In this document: one piece after another, positions 37,596 to 46,685 of the stretch
Layout: each line of letters starts with the position of its first letter
Position numbering within the stretch: the first letter of the stretch is position 1
DNA from: Beggiatoa alba B18LD
GTDB taxonomy: Bacteria > Pseudomonadota > Gammaproteobacteria > Beggiatoales > Beggiatoaceae
DNA: 64,000 nt
Direction: 5' to 3'
NCBI RefSeq assembly: GCF_000245015.1
Contig: NZ_JH600070.1
Span: 62,001 to 126,000, forward strand
The notes under the pieces: generated by a model
Told to the model about the DNA's origin: nothing
The model's input: the letters and a program-made list of their open reading frames with translations, nothing else
Databases searched by the model: none
Position numbers and translations under genes: made by a program

Positions 37596-39344
37596 TTACA
37601 CCATCCCTTCATCAGTAACACGCAATACTTCCTCAATGCTGGTTATGCCTTGATAGGCTTTGAGCCAGCCATCTTCGCGTAAATTACGGAATCCTTCCCG
37701 CAGGGCTAATCGGCGTAATTCATTAACAGGCGCACGATTTAACACAAGGCTTTGTAATTCAGTGGTGATATACACTAGTTCATAAATCCCGACCCGTCCT
37801 TGATAGCCTGTGCCTTGGCAATGTGTACAGCCGACGGCTTCCATCCATTTAGCGGGTTGTTTAGCGAGATAAGCGGGAATAATTTCTTGCAACCGTTGAT
37901 TAATTGCGGCAAGTGGTTTGCTGGGTTTGGCACAGTGGGGACATAAACGACGGACGAGGCGTTGCGCTTGTACTGCGCGGACAGAGGTAGCAACTAAAAA
38001 CGGTTCAACGCCCATATCGACTAAACGGGTAAATGCGCTGACTGCATCATTGGTGTGTAGTGTAGAAAGCACCATGTGTCCTGTGAGCGAGGCTTGTATC
38101 GCTATTTCAGCGGTTTCACGGTCACGGATTTCACCAAGCATAATAATATCAGGGTCTTGACGCAAAATAGCCCGTAAAGCACTGGCAAATGTATAGCCAA
38201 TGTCGCTGTGCGCTTGAACTTGGGTTACACCTTTTAATTGATATTCGACGGGGTCTTCTACAGTAATGATTTTTTGTGTACGGTCATTGACTTCATCTAA
38301 AGCAGCATAAAGTGTGGTAGATTTCCCTGAACCTGTCGGCCCTGTGACTAAAATAATGCCGTGCGGTTCGCTAATCCAGCGTTTAAACAGTTCTAAATGG
38401 TCGTTAGCAAAACCTAAACGGTCGAGTCGATTGGTTTGTCGTTCTTTAGGCAGTAAGCGCATGACAATCGATTCACCATGCACACCTGGTAAACAGGACA
38501 CCCGAATATCTAAATCTTGCCCGCTCACTCGTGTATTTAATCGTCCGTCTTGTGGTAGCCGTCGTTCGGCGATGTCTAAACCTGAGATTAATTTAATCCG
38601 TGAAGCGATGGGGTTAAAACGTTCTCTGGGTAAATTTAGATGTTCATAAAGTACGCCATCAATCCGATAACGGACGAAAAAAGTATGTTCTTCAGGTTCT
38701 ACATGTACGTCAGAAGCGCGTCGGTCTATGGCTTGTGAAAACATGTTATTGACGAATTCAACAACGGGCGCACCTTCCGCTAATTCGCGCAATAAATTCA
38801 CATCATCCGTATTAGTGAATGCTTCATTCGGGCGGGCTTTAGCAAGTAAATCTAGGAGTTTGTCTAAATCTTGATTGCGGGCTAAAAACCACGTAATCCG
38901 CTCTGGAAAACGGTTGTCTAACACCTCATGTAAGGTATCGGCTAACGGGTCGCGGGCAAGGCAACAAAGTTGCGCATTTTCATCTTCTGCCCAAACAACT
39001 AATTCTTGGTCTAAACACCATTCTTTATCTAAGCCTGTGACTTCTAAACCCGTGAGCAATTGATTAATATCACTGGGTAATTGGGTAGTGAGTAAAACAG
39101 TTAAATTGAGTTGTTCGGCTAACGTGTTTAATAATCCATCTTCTGAAATCGCACCCATGCGGATTAAAATCGCGCCTAACCGCCCCCCGAAGCGTTTTTG
39201 AAAATCAAGCCCGCGCTGAATATCATTTGCACTTGCCAACTGATTAGCAATGAGCATTTCTCCTAAACGCAATGGCATAAAATTGATGGGTAAATGGGGA
39301 GATTCATCAGCCTGAGAGGGTACAGAATGAGACAGATTAGACAT
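37596..39344 (-). CDS. gspE: Type II secretion ATPase GspE
   Basis: This is the cytoplasmic ATPase that powers type II secretion (PilB is its close relative). The 582-residue protein has an N-terminal MshEN-type region (LGEMLIANQLASANDIQRGL), then the core: Walker A GPTGSGKS at 335-342, the Asp box (ITVEDPVEY), Walker B (DPDIIMLGEIRDRETAEIA) and the His box (LTGHMVLSTLHTNDA). The zinc-binding tetracysteine (CPHC...CTHCQGTG) is also present. ERRLPQDGR and RVSCLPGVHGES are typical of GspE. No other secretion gene is adjacent, so it is an orphan relative to the gsp operon. PilB-type pilus assembly cannot be fully excluded, but the general pattern fits GspE. Confidence 0.88.
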   Translation of the reverse strand: MSNLSHSVPSQADESPHLPINFMPLRLGEMLIANQLASANDIQRGLDFQKRFGGRLGAILIRMGAISEDGLLNTLAEQLNLTVLLTTQLPSDINQLLTGLEVTGLDKEWCLDQELVVWAEDENAQLCCLARDPLADTLHEVLDNRFPERITWFLARNQDLDKLLDLLAKARPNEAFTNTDDVNLLRELAEGAPVVEFVNNMFSQAIDRRASDVHVEPEEHTFFVRYRIDGVLYEHLNLPRERFNPIASRIKLISGLDIAERRLPQDGRLNTRVSGQDLDIRVSCLPGVHGESIVMRLLPKERQTNRLDRLGFANDHLELFKRWISEPHGIILVTGPTGSGKSTTLYAALDEVNDRTQKIITVEDPVEYQLKGVTQVQAHSDIGYTFASALRAILRQDPDIIMLGEIRDRETAEIAIQASLTGHMVLSTLHTNDAVSAFTRLVDMGVEPFLVATSVRAVQAQRLVRRLCPHCAKPSKPLAAINQRLQEIIPAYLAKQPAKWMEAVGCTHCQGTGYQGRVGIYELVYITTELQSLVLNRAPVNELRRLALREGFRNLREDGWLKAYQGITSIEEVLRVTDEGMV

Positions 39345-39525
39345 AGGAAAACAACAATCGCTTTAACAGAGAAGAGAGCAATTAAGCAGTATCACAATGA
39401 TGTAATGTAGCAAAACTCATCTGTCTTATCGATGATTTTTACCAAGACAGTCTGTTAATAGGGGTGAAAATTCTTGATTAACAGGTATTTTGCGATATTT
39501 TTTATATTAAACAATTAGTTAAAGT

Positions 39526-39826
39526 ACCAGAGTTCGGCGAGATTTATAAAATAAAACAGAGACCTGCTAGGTTTTCAAAATCTAGCAGGTCTGTCGGAAC
39601 ACGTGAAAAGGGTTGAAGGACTGGCAGAGGTTACTCTCCTGTTTTTCATCGGGATTTACCAGACAAGATTAAAACATTGTCTGAATCAGGATTAACAGGA
39701 TTTAAAACCCTCAAACCAAAAAGTCAGGTGAATCACGCTTTTTAATCCTGCTAATCCTGAAAATCCTGTGAATCCTGATTCAGACAAGCTGTTGTCTTTT
39801 TAAAAGAAAATCGCCGAACTCAAGTT
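39526..39826. mobile_element. Family-1 MITE, near-complete copy
   Basis: The left end is diverged (ACCAGAGTTCGGCGAG) and the right end is ATCGCCGAACTCAAGT. The order inside is A palindrome, spacer with CGGGATTTACCAGACAAGA, then B unit. It is joined directly to the tip of a family-2 element (39827-39858, ...GATACGTTTACTATA). Confidence 0.8.
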
Positions 39827-39858
39827 AAATTTAAATAATTTTATGATACGTTTACTAT
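39827..39858. repeat. Family-2 MITE fragment (right tip)
   Basis: It holds AATTTAAATAATTTTATGAT and then ACGTTTACTATA, i.e. one third of the 76-bp element. The rest was removed at the family-1 junction. Confidence 0.6.
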
Positions 39859-39886
39859 ATCTTCCCAAGCATGAGGAAACATCAAC

Positions 39887-40798
39887 ATGACCGACAAATC
39901 CCTAGGCACATTCATCAACCCCTTCACCGATTTTGGTTTTAAAAAAATCTTCGGCAGTGAAGAAAGTAAACCCCTACTCATCAGCTTTCTTAATGATTTA
40001 TTACCGATAAAACACAAAATTGTCAGCTTAGAATTTAAAAATATCGAAAAACTCGGCATGTTAGAAGAAGACCGCCGTGCCATCTTTGATATTTATTGTC
40101 GGGATGAAAAAAATCAGGAATTCATTGTTGAATTACAACGTGCAAAACAAGAACACTTTCAAGACCGCGCTACCTATTACGCCAGCTTCTTAATTCAAGA
40201 CCAAGCCAAAAAAGGCAAATGGGACTTTGAATTAACCCCAATTTATTTCATTGGGATTTTAGACTTCTCCTTAGCCAGCTTTCCCGATGAGCGTTACTTA
40301 CATTTCGGACAAATTACCGATATTTACAGTAAAGAAGTGATGTTTAAGAAATTGAACTTCATTTACATAGAAATGGCGAAGTTTAAAAAGCAAGAATCTG
40401 AATTAGCGAACCATTTAGAATGGTGGTTATATTTCCTGCGTGAACTAGTGACCTTTGACGATATGCCGAGAGAATTTCAAGGAGATATTATTGAAGAAGC
40501 CTTTGCGTTAGCCAAATTAGCCAACATGAGTTATGAAGACCGTCATGCGTATGAATTAAGTTTGAAATACTACCGCGATTTCATCAATGTACTTGATACG
40601 GCTAAACAGGAAGGAATTGAAATAGGTCTGGAGAAGGGCATTGAGATTGGGATTGAACAAGGTGTTAAAAAAGGGATTGAGCAAGGCATCGAACAAGAAA
40701 GAATAAAAGTCGCAATCGCACTGAAGAAAAACAATGTGCCTCTTGAGCTTATTATGGTTGCAACGGGATTAACACACGAAGAAATTGAACGATTATAG
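39887..40798 (+). CDS. Rpn-family recombination-promoting nuclease/putative transposase
   Basis: This 303-residue protein belongs to the PD-(D/E)XK nuclease family formerly listed as putative transposases (Rpn/PDDEXK_2). Signatures are NPFTDFGFKKIFG at the N-terminus, then the nuclease core FDIYCRDEKNQEFIVELQRAK, with Asp, Glu and a nearby Gln/Lys as expected. YYASFLIQDQ follows. The C-terminus is a run of EIG/GIEQG repeats typical of the family, then a helical end (LIMVATGLTHEEIERL). GAGGAAAC precedes the ATG. Its TAG stop lies in the tip of a family-2 repeat (40795-40870), and a family-1 element lies upstream, so the gene is enclosed by mobile repeats. E. coli relatives raise recombination; a role in moving these repeats is unproven. 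Confidence 0.9.
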   Translation: MTDKSLGTFINPFTDFGFKKIFGSEESKPLLISFLNDLLPIKHKIVSLEFKNIEKLGMLEEDRRAIFDIYCRDEKNQEFIVELQRAKQEHFQDRATYYASFLIQDQAKKGKWDFELTPIYFIGILDFSLASFPDERYLHFGQITDIYSKEVMFKKLNFIYIEMAKFKKQESELANHLEWWLYFLRELVTFDDMPREFQGDIIEEAFALAKLANMSYEDRHAYELSLKYYRDFINVLDTAKQEGIEIGLEKGIEIGIEQGVKKGIEQGIEQERIKVAIALKKNNVPLELIMVATGLTHEEIERL

Positions 40799-40870
40799 TA
40801 AACACACTATAAAGCGATGCGGAGGACTGCCAGTCCTAAATTTAAATCACTTTATGGTACGTTTACTATA
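40795..40870. mobile_element. Family-2 MITE between the Rpn gene and bioF
   Basis: The ends are TATAGTAAACAC and CGTTTACTATA, with the centre GGACTGCCAGTCC. The left tip supplies the TAG stop of the Rpn gene, and the right tip is 14 bases before the bioF ATG, so it occupies the bioF leader. Confidence 0.8.
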
Positions 40871-40884
40871 AACTCATTAAAATA

Positions 40885-42036
40885 ATGCAAACCTTCTTAC
40901 AACAACGTTTAGCGCAACGCGAACAAGCGCATTTATATCGCCGTCGTCTTGTCCATGCTGGTGTGCAATCTCCGCTTTTAACCATTGAAGGACGTACCTA
41001 TTTAGCTTTTTGTAGCAATGATTACTTGGGGTTAGCAAGTCATCCTGATTTAATCCGTTGCCTGCAACAAGCTGCAAATCAGTACGCAGTGGGGGCGGGG
41101 GCATCGCATTTAATCAATGGTCACACTCAAGCACATCATGCGTTAGAAGAGGAATTAGCCGCTTTTACAGGACGTGAACGTGCGCTGCTATTTTCCACAG
41201 GCTACATGGCAAACATGGGCACTGTTACCGCACTTGTAGAACGTCAAGATGCTATTTTTGCAGATAAATTAAATCATGCCTCCTTAGTCGATGCCGCACA
41301 ATTATCCCGTGCGCATCATCACCGTTATGCACACAATGATATGTCTATGCTAGCGCGGTTACTGTCGCAAACGATGACACGACATCAATTAATTGTGACT
41401 GATGGGGTGTTTAGTATGGATGGAGACCTTGCCGACTTACCGCAGATTGTCGCCCTTGCCAAACAACATCAAGCATGGGTGATGGTGGATGATGCGCATG
41501 GATTTGGGGTATTAGGTACAACAGGCGGGGGAACGGTTGCACATTATCAATTATCCGCAACCGATGTTCCCATTCTGATGGGCACGTTAGGCAAAGCCTT
41601 TGGTGTGACAGGTGCATTTGTTGCGGGCAGTGCGTTACTGATTGAAAACTTAATTCAGTACGCACGGAGCTATATTTATACAACCGCCTTACCGCCTGCA
41701 CTTGCGGAAACACTACGTACCAGTCTGAAATTAGTACAGGCAGGTTCAGAACAACGGGAAAAGTTACAGGCATTGATTCAACAATTTCGACGCGGTGCAA
41801 CGCAATTAGGATTACCCCTCCTGCCTTCTATGACACCGATACAAGGCATTTTATTAGGAGAAGCAGAGAAAGCCCTACAACTTAGTCAAGCACTGTACCA
41901 ACAGGGTATTTTAGTCACTGCTATCCGTCCGCCAACAGTTCCCCCACACACGGCACGTTTACGTATTACATTTTCTGCTTTACACACCCCTGAACAAGTA
42001 GATAAATTACTCCTCGCATTAGCACAACATTATTAG
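40885..42036 (+). CDS. bioF: 8-amino-7-oxononanoate synthase BioF
   Basis: BioF condenses pimeloyl-ACP with alanine, the first step of the biotin ring pathway, using pyridoxal phosphate. The 383 residues match the alpha-oxoamine synthase family: FCSNDYLGLASHPDL, GAGASHLINGHTQAHHALEE, H131 in LNHAS, the phosphate-binding DDAHGFGVLG (202-211), and K237 in MGTLGKAFG, which forms the Schiff base. Length and motifs suit BioF better than KBL or ALAS. No other bio gene is adjacent. The leader is mostly a family-2 repeat and the ribosome-binding site is weak. Confidence 0.9.
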   Translation: MQTFLQQRLAQREQAHLYRRRLVHAGVQSPLLTIEGRTYLAFCSNDYLGLASHPDLIRCLQQAANQYAVGAGASHLINGHTQAHHALEEELAAFTGRERALLFSTGYMANMGTVTALVERQDAIFADKLNHASLVDAAQLSRAHHHRYAHNDMSMLARLLSQTMTRHQLIVTDGVFSMDGDLADLPQIVALAKQHQAWVMVDDAHGFGVLGTTGGGTVAHYQLSATDVPILMGTLGKAFGVTGAFVAGSALLIENLIQYARSYIYTTALPPALAETLRTSLKLVQAGSEQREKLQALIQQFRRGATQLGLPLLPSMTPIQGILLGEAEKALQLSQALYQQGILVTAIRPPTVPPHTARLRITFSALHTPEQVDKLLLALAQHY

Positions 42037-42194
42037 AAGAACATCGGCAATAAGGACATTACCTATGATATTTATACTTCCCCTCACGCTGCATCCACCC
42101 CAGTTGTCATACATCTTTTAAGCAACATTGCGTAAGCTCATCACAACACAAATAATGCTTGTCTCTTTCAATCACTGATATAACCCTAAAAATA

Positions 42195-43058
42195 ATGTCT
42201 ATTACGCCCGCCCAACGTTTAAGAAACTTATTACAACAACCGAATATTTTATTAATTCCAGCTTGTTTTGATGCGCTCTCTGCAAAATTAATTGAAAAAG
42301 CGGGATTCTCTGCCATTTTTATGAGTGGCTTTGCCGTTTCTGCTAGCCGTTTAGGATTGCCTGATACGGGACTCATTTCCTATGGTGAAATGCTCAACCA
42401 AGGGCAAAATATCTGTTCAGCCGTCACAACGCCTGTGATTGGCGATGGTGATACAGGCTATGGCAATGCCATTAATATTAAACGCACGGTAAAAGGCTAT
42501 GCTCAAGCTGGCTTTGCCTGCATCATGCTAGAAGACCAACTAGCCCCCAAACGCTGTGGACATACAAAAGGAAAACAAGTTGTCAGTCGTGATGAAGCAT
42601 TTACCCGCATTCGTGCGGCCGTTGATGCCCGTGAGGAAGGACACGACATTTTAATCATGGCAAGAACAGACGCAAGAGAGACTGAAGGATTGGAAGAAGC
42701 CATTTTCCGCACTCAAACTTTCGTCGAACTAGGGGCAGACATCACTTTTTTAGAAGCCCCGCGCTCAATTGCCGAAATGCAACATTACTGTCAACAAGTA
42801 CAGGGCTATAAAATGGCAAACATGGTCGAACAAGGAAAAACCCCTATTCTCTCCCCTGCTGAATTACAAAACATCGGTTATCATCTTGTTGCCTATCCAC
42901 TAACCCTGCTCAATACCGCGATGCAGGCAATGCAACAAGCACTGCAACAGCTAAAAAATGGACAGCAACCACAACAACTGTTAAGTTTTTCAACACTTAA
43001 AGAACAAGTTGGTTTTGACGACTATTATCGTGAAGAAGAACGCTATAGCTCAAGCTAA
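42195..43058 (+). CDS. Isocitrate lyase/PEP mutase superfamily enzyme
   Basis: The ATG at 42195 (the frame is open from a TTG at 42159) gives 287 residues. The fold is that of 2-methylisocitrate lyase, carboxyphosphonoenolpyruvate mutase and oxaloacetate decarboxylase. Motifs are IPACFDALSAKLIEKAGF, MSGFAVSASRLGLPDTG, the metal-binding GDGDTGYGN, LEDQLAPKRCGHTKGKQV with the isocitrate-lyase-type KRCGH, and IMARTDARETEGLEEAI. The catalytic Cys in KRCGH favours a lyase over a mutase. PrpB, methylisocitrate lyase, is the closest by motif, but no prpC or prpD is present, so the substrate stays open. It is a single-gene unit between bioF and the sensor kinase. Confidence 0.88.
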   Translation: MSITPAQRLRNLLQQPNILLIPACFDALSAKLIEKAGFSAIFMSGFAVSASRLGLPDTGLISYGEMLNQGQNICSAVTTPVIGDGDTGYGNAINIKRTVKGYAQAGFACIMLEDQLAPKRCGHTKGKQVVSRDEAFTRIRAAVDAREEGHDILIMARTDARETEGLEEAIFRTQTFVELGADITFLEAPRSIAEMQHYCQQVQGYKMANMVEQGKTPILSPAELQNIGYHLVAYPLTLLNTAMQAMQQALQQLKNGQQPQQLLSFSTLKEQVGFDDYYREEERYSSS

Positions 43059-43305
43059 ATGTACCGCATAAAGTGGACTGACTCTTGCTATGATTCGGAT
43101 AAAAAAACAACATCATGCATCTCACGAATACCTATCCATTTATGGACAACGACCCACTGATAAACACGCTTAGTATAAAATTCCAAGATAGTTTAGAATT
43201 TGAAACGAAGCAGAAAGCATTAAACACTACTGTTGTTATGTACCTACCCACCCGCCCCTCTGGCTTATTGCATCACATAAAGCCATGCTATTGAGGAACC
43301 CGTGC

Positions 43306-45474
43306 ATGACTTATAGTGCATTGAGTATTAAAACCATCACCATTGTTTTTCTAACGATGGTCGCATTGATTTTAACAGCCGCCACAGGATTGACAATCTA
43401 TCGCCATACCCTGTTACAACAACAACTGGCGTATGCGGATTTAAAAACCTCGGTTGTTGCCTTTGCCAACCGTTTAGACCGACACATCGAAACCGCAAAA
43501 AATAGCGTCGGACGACTCCGTGGCTATACCACCATCTTGACTAAAACAGCCCCTGTTCCCCCCGAAAATGTGGACATGCTTAAACAAATCATGATGGAAA
43601 ATCTTCAATACGAACCCAGTCACTACAGCAATTTTTTTGCGCTAGAACCCGATAATGCAAAAGCTAATTTTCAACAAGACGGGCAACTGATTCTTGTTCA
43701 CAAAGACACTGCACAATTCAATACCCCCCGTTACAACCGTCCTCAAAACATGCAAGTAGAAATCTGGGCAGATGCAAACTACGCCACAGACCCCCGTCGT
43801 GCATGGTATTACAACGCCAAACGTAGCCAAGATATTCAAGTCATCCCCAACTTTACCGACAAAGACTACATGGGACAACAACTTGTTGGCATTGTTCAAG
43901 GGATTTATACCCATCGTACCTTTGAAGGCATGGTCGGTGTCGCCCTACTGCTCGACAGCTTTTATCAAGAAGTAGAAAACGAAATGTTTGGACGTACAGG
44001 CGGGCTATTCCTTGTCGACTACCAATCAGGCGCGCTACTCACCCTCATCGGCTCACGCAACCGCGCCCAACTTGACTTTTTAAACATCATAGAACGCAAC
44101 AAATACAACTTTTACAACAACCCGCAACAGCAAGAACTCTGGCGTAAAGTTTTTAATCAAGACATTGCTTATCAAGAAGTCAGCATTGATGGTCGTCCCA
44201 GCTATGTGATTTCATCCAAACGTTTCAGCAATCTACCTTGGACACTGGTCGGCTACCAACGCACCGATGAATTTACAAACAACGACATGTTAGAACTGAA
44301 CGACAGCTTTCTACTCGTTATAACACTGTTTTTCCTGCTGATTCTTTTTGGTGCTACGATTTACTTCTATTTTATCAACCCGTTTCACCGCTTGATTGGC
44401 TCTGCACAACAACTCCTAAGCAATAGCGACATGCAACTTGCCCCCCTGTCTCAAGGCTTGCAATTGCGCGAATTATTAAACTTACGCCAACTATTTGCCC
44501 AATACAGCACCCGCTTACACGACCTCATGCAATCAAAAACAGATTGCACAAAACGCCTACAAGAATTAAACGCAGAACAAATAAAACACCGCGCCGAAGT
44601 AGAAAAATATCAAGCTGAAATCGACAAAGCCAATACACAAACCCAAAGCGTGCGCAACGAAGCACAAAAAGCACGGCTACAAATCCAAAAAGCTCGCGTC
44701 GAAATCCAAAAATACAAACTCGCCTCACAACGCGCCAAAGTACAAGCAGAAGCCGCCAATCAGGCAAAAGCACAATTTTTGGCAAACATGAGCCATGAAC
44801 TCCGTACCCCCATGAATGCCATTATCGGCTACACCGAAATTTTACAAGAAGATGCCCGCGACCACGGACAAGAAGACTTTATTCCCGACTTACAAAAAAT
44901 TCACGGAGCTAGTTACCACCTATTAGACCTTATCAATAACCTCTTTGATATGTCTAAAATTGAATCCAGCCGTATGGATTTATACATAGAAACTTTTGAC
45001 TTAACCCCTGTTATTCAAGACGTTTCCACCACCATTGCCCCGCTACTGGAAAAACAACAAAACATCCTGAAAGTTGACTGTGACAGCGCGTTAGGAACAA
45101 TGTCGGCAGACCTGACCAAGATTCGCCAAAACCTGATGAACCTCCTCAGCAATGCCAACAAATTTTCCAAACAAAGCACCATTATTTTAAGTGTCAGCCG
45201 CGAAGTACACGACGACGATATCGACTGGATAGTCTTTAAAGTGATAGACCAAGGTATCGGCATGACCCCTGAACAAATGCAACGCCTTTTTCAAGCCTTC
45301 GTACAAGGCGATAGCTCGCCTACTCGTCGCTATGGCGGTAGCGGTTTAGGGCTTGCGATTACAAAACAATTCTGCCAACTCATGGGCGGTGACATCACCG
45401 CAGAAAGCGAATTCGGCAAAGGTAGCGTTTTTATCATGCGTTTACCCGCAGAGGTCAATACAGGGGATAATTAA
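43306..45474 (+). CDS. Membrane sensor histidine kinase with Cache-like periplasmic domain
   Basis: GAGGA at 43293-43297 supports the ATG at 43306 over that at 43285, giving 722 residues. A membrane segment (about 8-30) is followed by a periplasmic domain of about 280 residues with Cache/PDC character ([45 protein letters not shown]). A second membrane segment (about 340-365) leads to a HAMP-like turn and a long coiled coil (about 410-490) of E/K/A/Q repeats. HisKA has [19 protein letters not shown]; HATPase has [16 protein letters not shown] and [12 protein letters not shown]. No receiver domain is fused and no regulator gene is adjacent, so this is an orphan kinase. The ligand is unknown; small organic acids or amino acids are common for this domain type. 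Confidence 0.9.
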   Translation: MTYSALSIKTITIVFLTMVALILTAATGLTIYRHTLLQQQLAYADLKTSVVAFANRLDRHIETAKNSVGRLRGYTTILTKTAPVPPENVDMLKQIMMENLQYEPSHYSNFFALEPDNAKANFQQDGQLILVHKDTAQFNTPRYNRPQNMQVEIWADANYATDPRRAWYYNAKRSQDIQVIPNFTDKDYMGQQLVGIVQGIYTHRTFEGMVGVALLLDSFYQEVENEMFGRTGGLFLVDYQSGALLTLIGSRNRAQLDFLNIIERNKYNFYNNPQQQELWRKVFNQDIAYQEVSIDGRPSYVISSKRFSNLPWTLVGYQRTDEFTNNDMLELNDSFLLVITLFFLLILFGATIYFYFINPFHRLIGSAQQLLSNSDMQLAPLSQGLQLRELLNLRQLFAQYSTRLHDLMQSKTDCTKRLQELNAEQIKHRAEVEKYQAEIDKANTQTQSVRNEAQKARLQIQKARVEIQKYKLASQRAKVQAEAANQAKAQFLANMSHELRTPMNAIIGYTEILQEDARDHGQEDFIPDLQKIHGASYHLLDLINNLFDMSKIESSRMDLYIETFDLTPVIQDVSTTIAPLLEKQQNILKVDCDSALGTMSADLTKIRQNLMNLLSNANKFSKQSTIILSVSREVHDDDIDWIVFKVIDQGIGMTPEQMQRLFQAFVQGDSSPTRRYGGSGLGLAITKQFCQLMGGDITAESEFGKGSVFIMRLPAEVNTGDN

Positions 45475-45492
45475 TCTCTATCTACTCTGAGT

Positions 45493-45529
45493 CAGGACTG
45501 CCAGTCCTTCAAGGACTGGCAGTCCTTTT
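45493..45529 (+). terminator. Perfect hairpin with short T-run after the sensor kinase gene
   Basis: AGGACTGCCAGTCCT and AGGACTGGCAGTCCT, separated by TCA, are exact inverse complements, followed by TTTTG. It lies 19 bases past the stop. Each arm is itself almost a palindrome and is also the core of family-2 repeats, so the terminator may be recruited from a repeat. Confidence 0.65.
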
Positions 45530-45568
45530 GTCTCCAAATTCACTTAATCCACACAATCTCCTTAATTT

Positions 45569-45654
45569 TAACGCGAGTACGGCGAAAAAGGGCTTAAATA
45601 AAAAGAGGTTGAGAAGGATTTAACAAATTAAAGCCATCATCAAGTTTAGGATTA
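45569..45654 (-). pseudogene. IS982 3' end: transposase stop region and terminal repeat
   Basis: TAACGCGAGTACGGCGA (45569) marks the insertion-sequence tip. The minus strand encodes NPKLDDGFNLLNPSQPLFI and a stop at 45594-45596, which matches the end of the transposase fragment at 12942. The element is broken at 45655 by family-1 repeats, and its other end lies at 46087-46406. Confidence 0.8.
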
Positions 45655-46086
45655 ACCTGAGTTCGGCGAGATTCTTTTAAAAAGACAACAGCTTGTCTGA
45701 ATCAGGATTCACAGGATTTTCAGGATTAGCAGGATTAAAAAGCGTGATTCACCTGACTTTTTGGTTTGAGGGTTTTAAATCCTGTTAATCCTGCTAATCC
45801 TGATTCAGACAATGTTTTAATCTTGTCTGGTGAATTTCGATGAAAAACAAGAGAGTAATCTCTGCCAGTCCTTCAACCCTTTTCGCGTGTTCCGACAGAC
45901 CTGCTAGGTTTTGAAAACCTAGCAGGTCTTTTTTTGTCTGAATCAGAATTCACAGAATTTTCAGAATTAAAAAACGTGATTCGCGTTAATTTCTTGGTTT
46001 AAGGGGGGTTTAAATTCTATTAATTCTGTTAATTCTGATTCAGACAATCTCTTGTCTTTTTAAAAGAATCTCGCCGAACTCAGGTT
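45655..46086. mobile_element. Compound family-1 MITE inside an IS982 relic
   Basis: Left end ACCTGAGTTCGGCGAG, then a B unit, the CCAGTCC spacer, an A palindrome with T-run (45897-45936), a second B unit, and right end CTCGCCGAACTCAGGT. Two B units flank the rest, so this 432-bp copy is the largest here. It looks like two elements fused at a shared A unit. Confidence 0.8.
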
Positions 46087-46406
46087 TGATTAGATTGATG
46101 AAACAACACGAGTAAGGTCATCACTTCCGACGGGGACATTGTCCCATCTCGCTGACTTTTCTTGAGATTTCCTTCTTCTAACAACATTTGTTCCCATAAA
46201 GGCATGAACCATTTACAAAAGTCGTCGATTGCGCAGAACAGGATTGTTATCATATCCATGGTTGTACCTTTGGAAAGTGGAGGTGGGCGTTTAGTGATGT
46301 TCCATTATTCCTACTTTTCCTTTAGGTACAACTTTTTATTTCTTCCATTCCGCTTTTATCATTAATCCTCTGTTTTATATCTATTATCTCGCCGTACTCG
46401 CGTTAT
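46087..46406 (-). pseudogene. IS982-family transposase, N-terminal fragment and 5' end
   Basis: From the ATG at 46257-46259 the minus strand encodes MDMITILFCAIDDFCKWF..., then SPSEVMTLLVLFHQSN. This is the N-terminal signature of IS982 transposases, including the first catalytic Asp region. The frame breaks after about 57 codons where the family-1 repeat begins. The element tip, CTCGCCGTACTCGCGTTA, ends at about 46405. Together with 45569-45654, this is one insertion sequence that lost its central part. Confidence 0.85.
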
Positions 46407-46470
46407 CATAAAATTATTTAAATTTAGGATTGGCAGTCTTTCGCATCGTTTTATAGTACGTTTGCTATAT
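46407..46470. repeat. Family-2 MITE fragment next to the IS982 tip
   Basis: AAATTATTTAAATTTAGGAT, GGCAGTCTTTCGCATCG and TAGTACGTTTGCTATA form most of the 76-bp element; the first tip is missing at the IS982 junction. The following 46471-46685 holds GTTTTTCTA/TAGAAAAAC (about 46474-46499), a possible hairpin, but nothing else I can name. Confidence 0.6.
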
Positions 46471-46685
46471 CATGTTTTTCTAGAGATTCGTAGAAAAACG
46501 CGAAAAAATGGGAGATTAACGGCACTGAACCGCTGTTTTGCCAGTGATGAATACGATAAATTTTATCGTGATGACACGGTCTAAGTTGTCTTTTACAGGT
46601 CACAATAGGCTGTCAGTTACAAGTCACATAAGTATGTCATAATTCCCTATTCCTTTTCCTCAGGCTTAATTTTATAGGAGTCAGC

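Noticed and set aside
46162-46365. 67-codon plus-strand frame near the IS982 relic
   Set aside because: It is the antisense of the transposase N-terminus and contains no domain.
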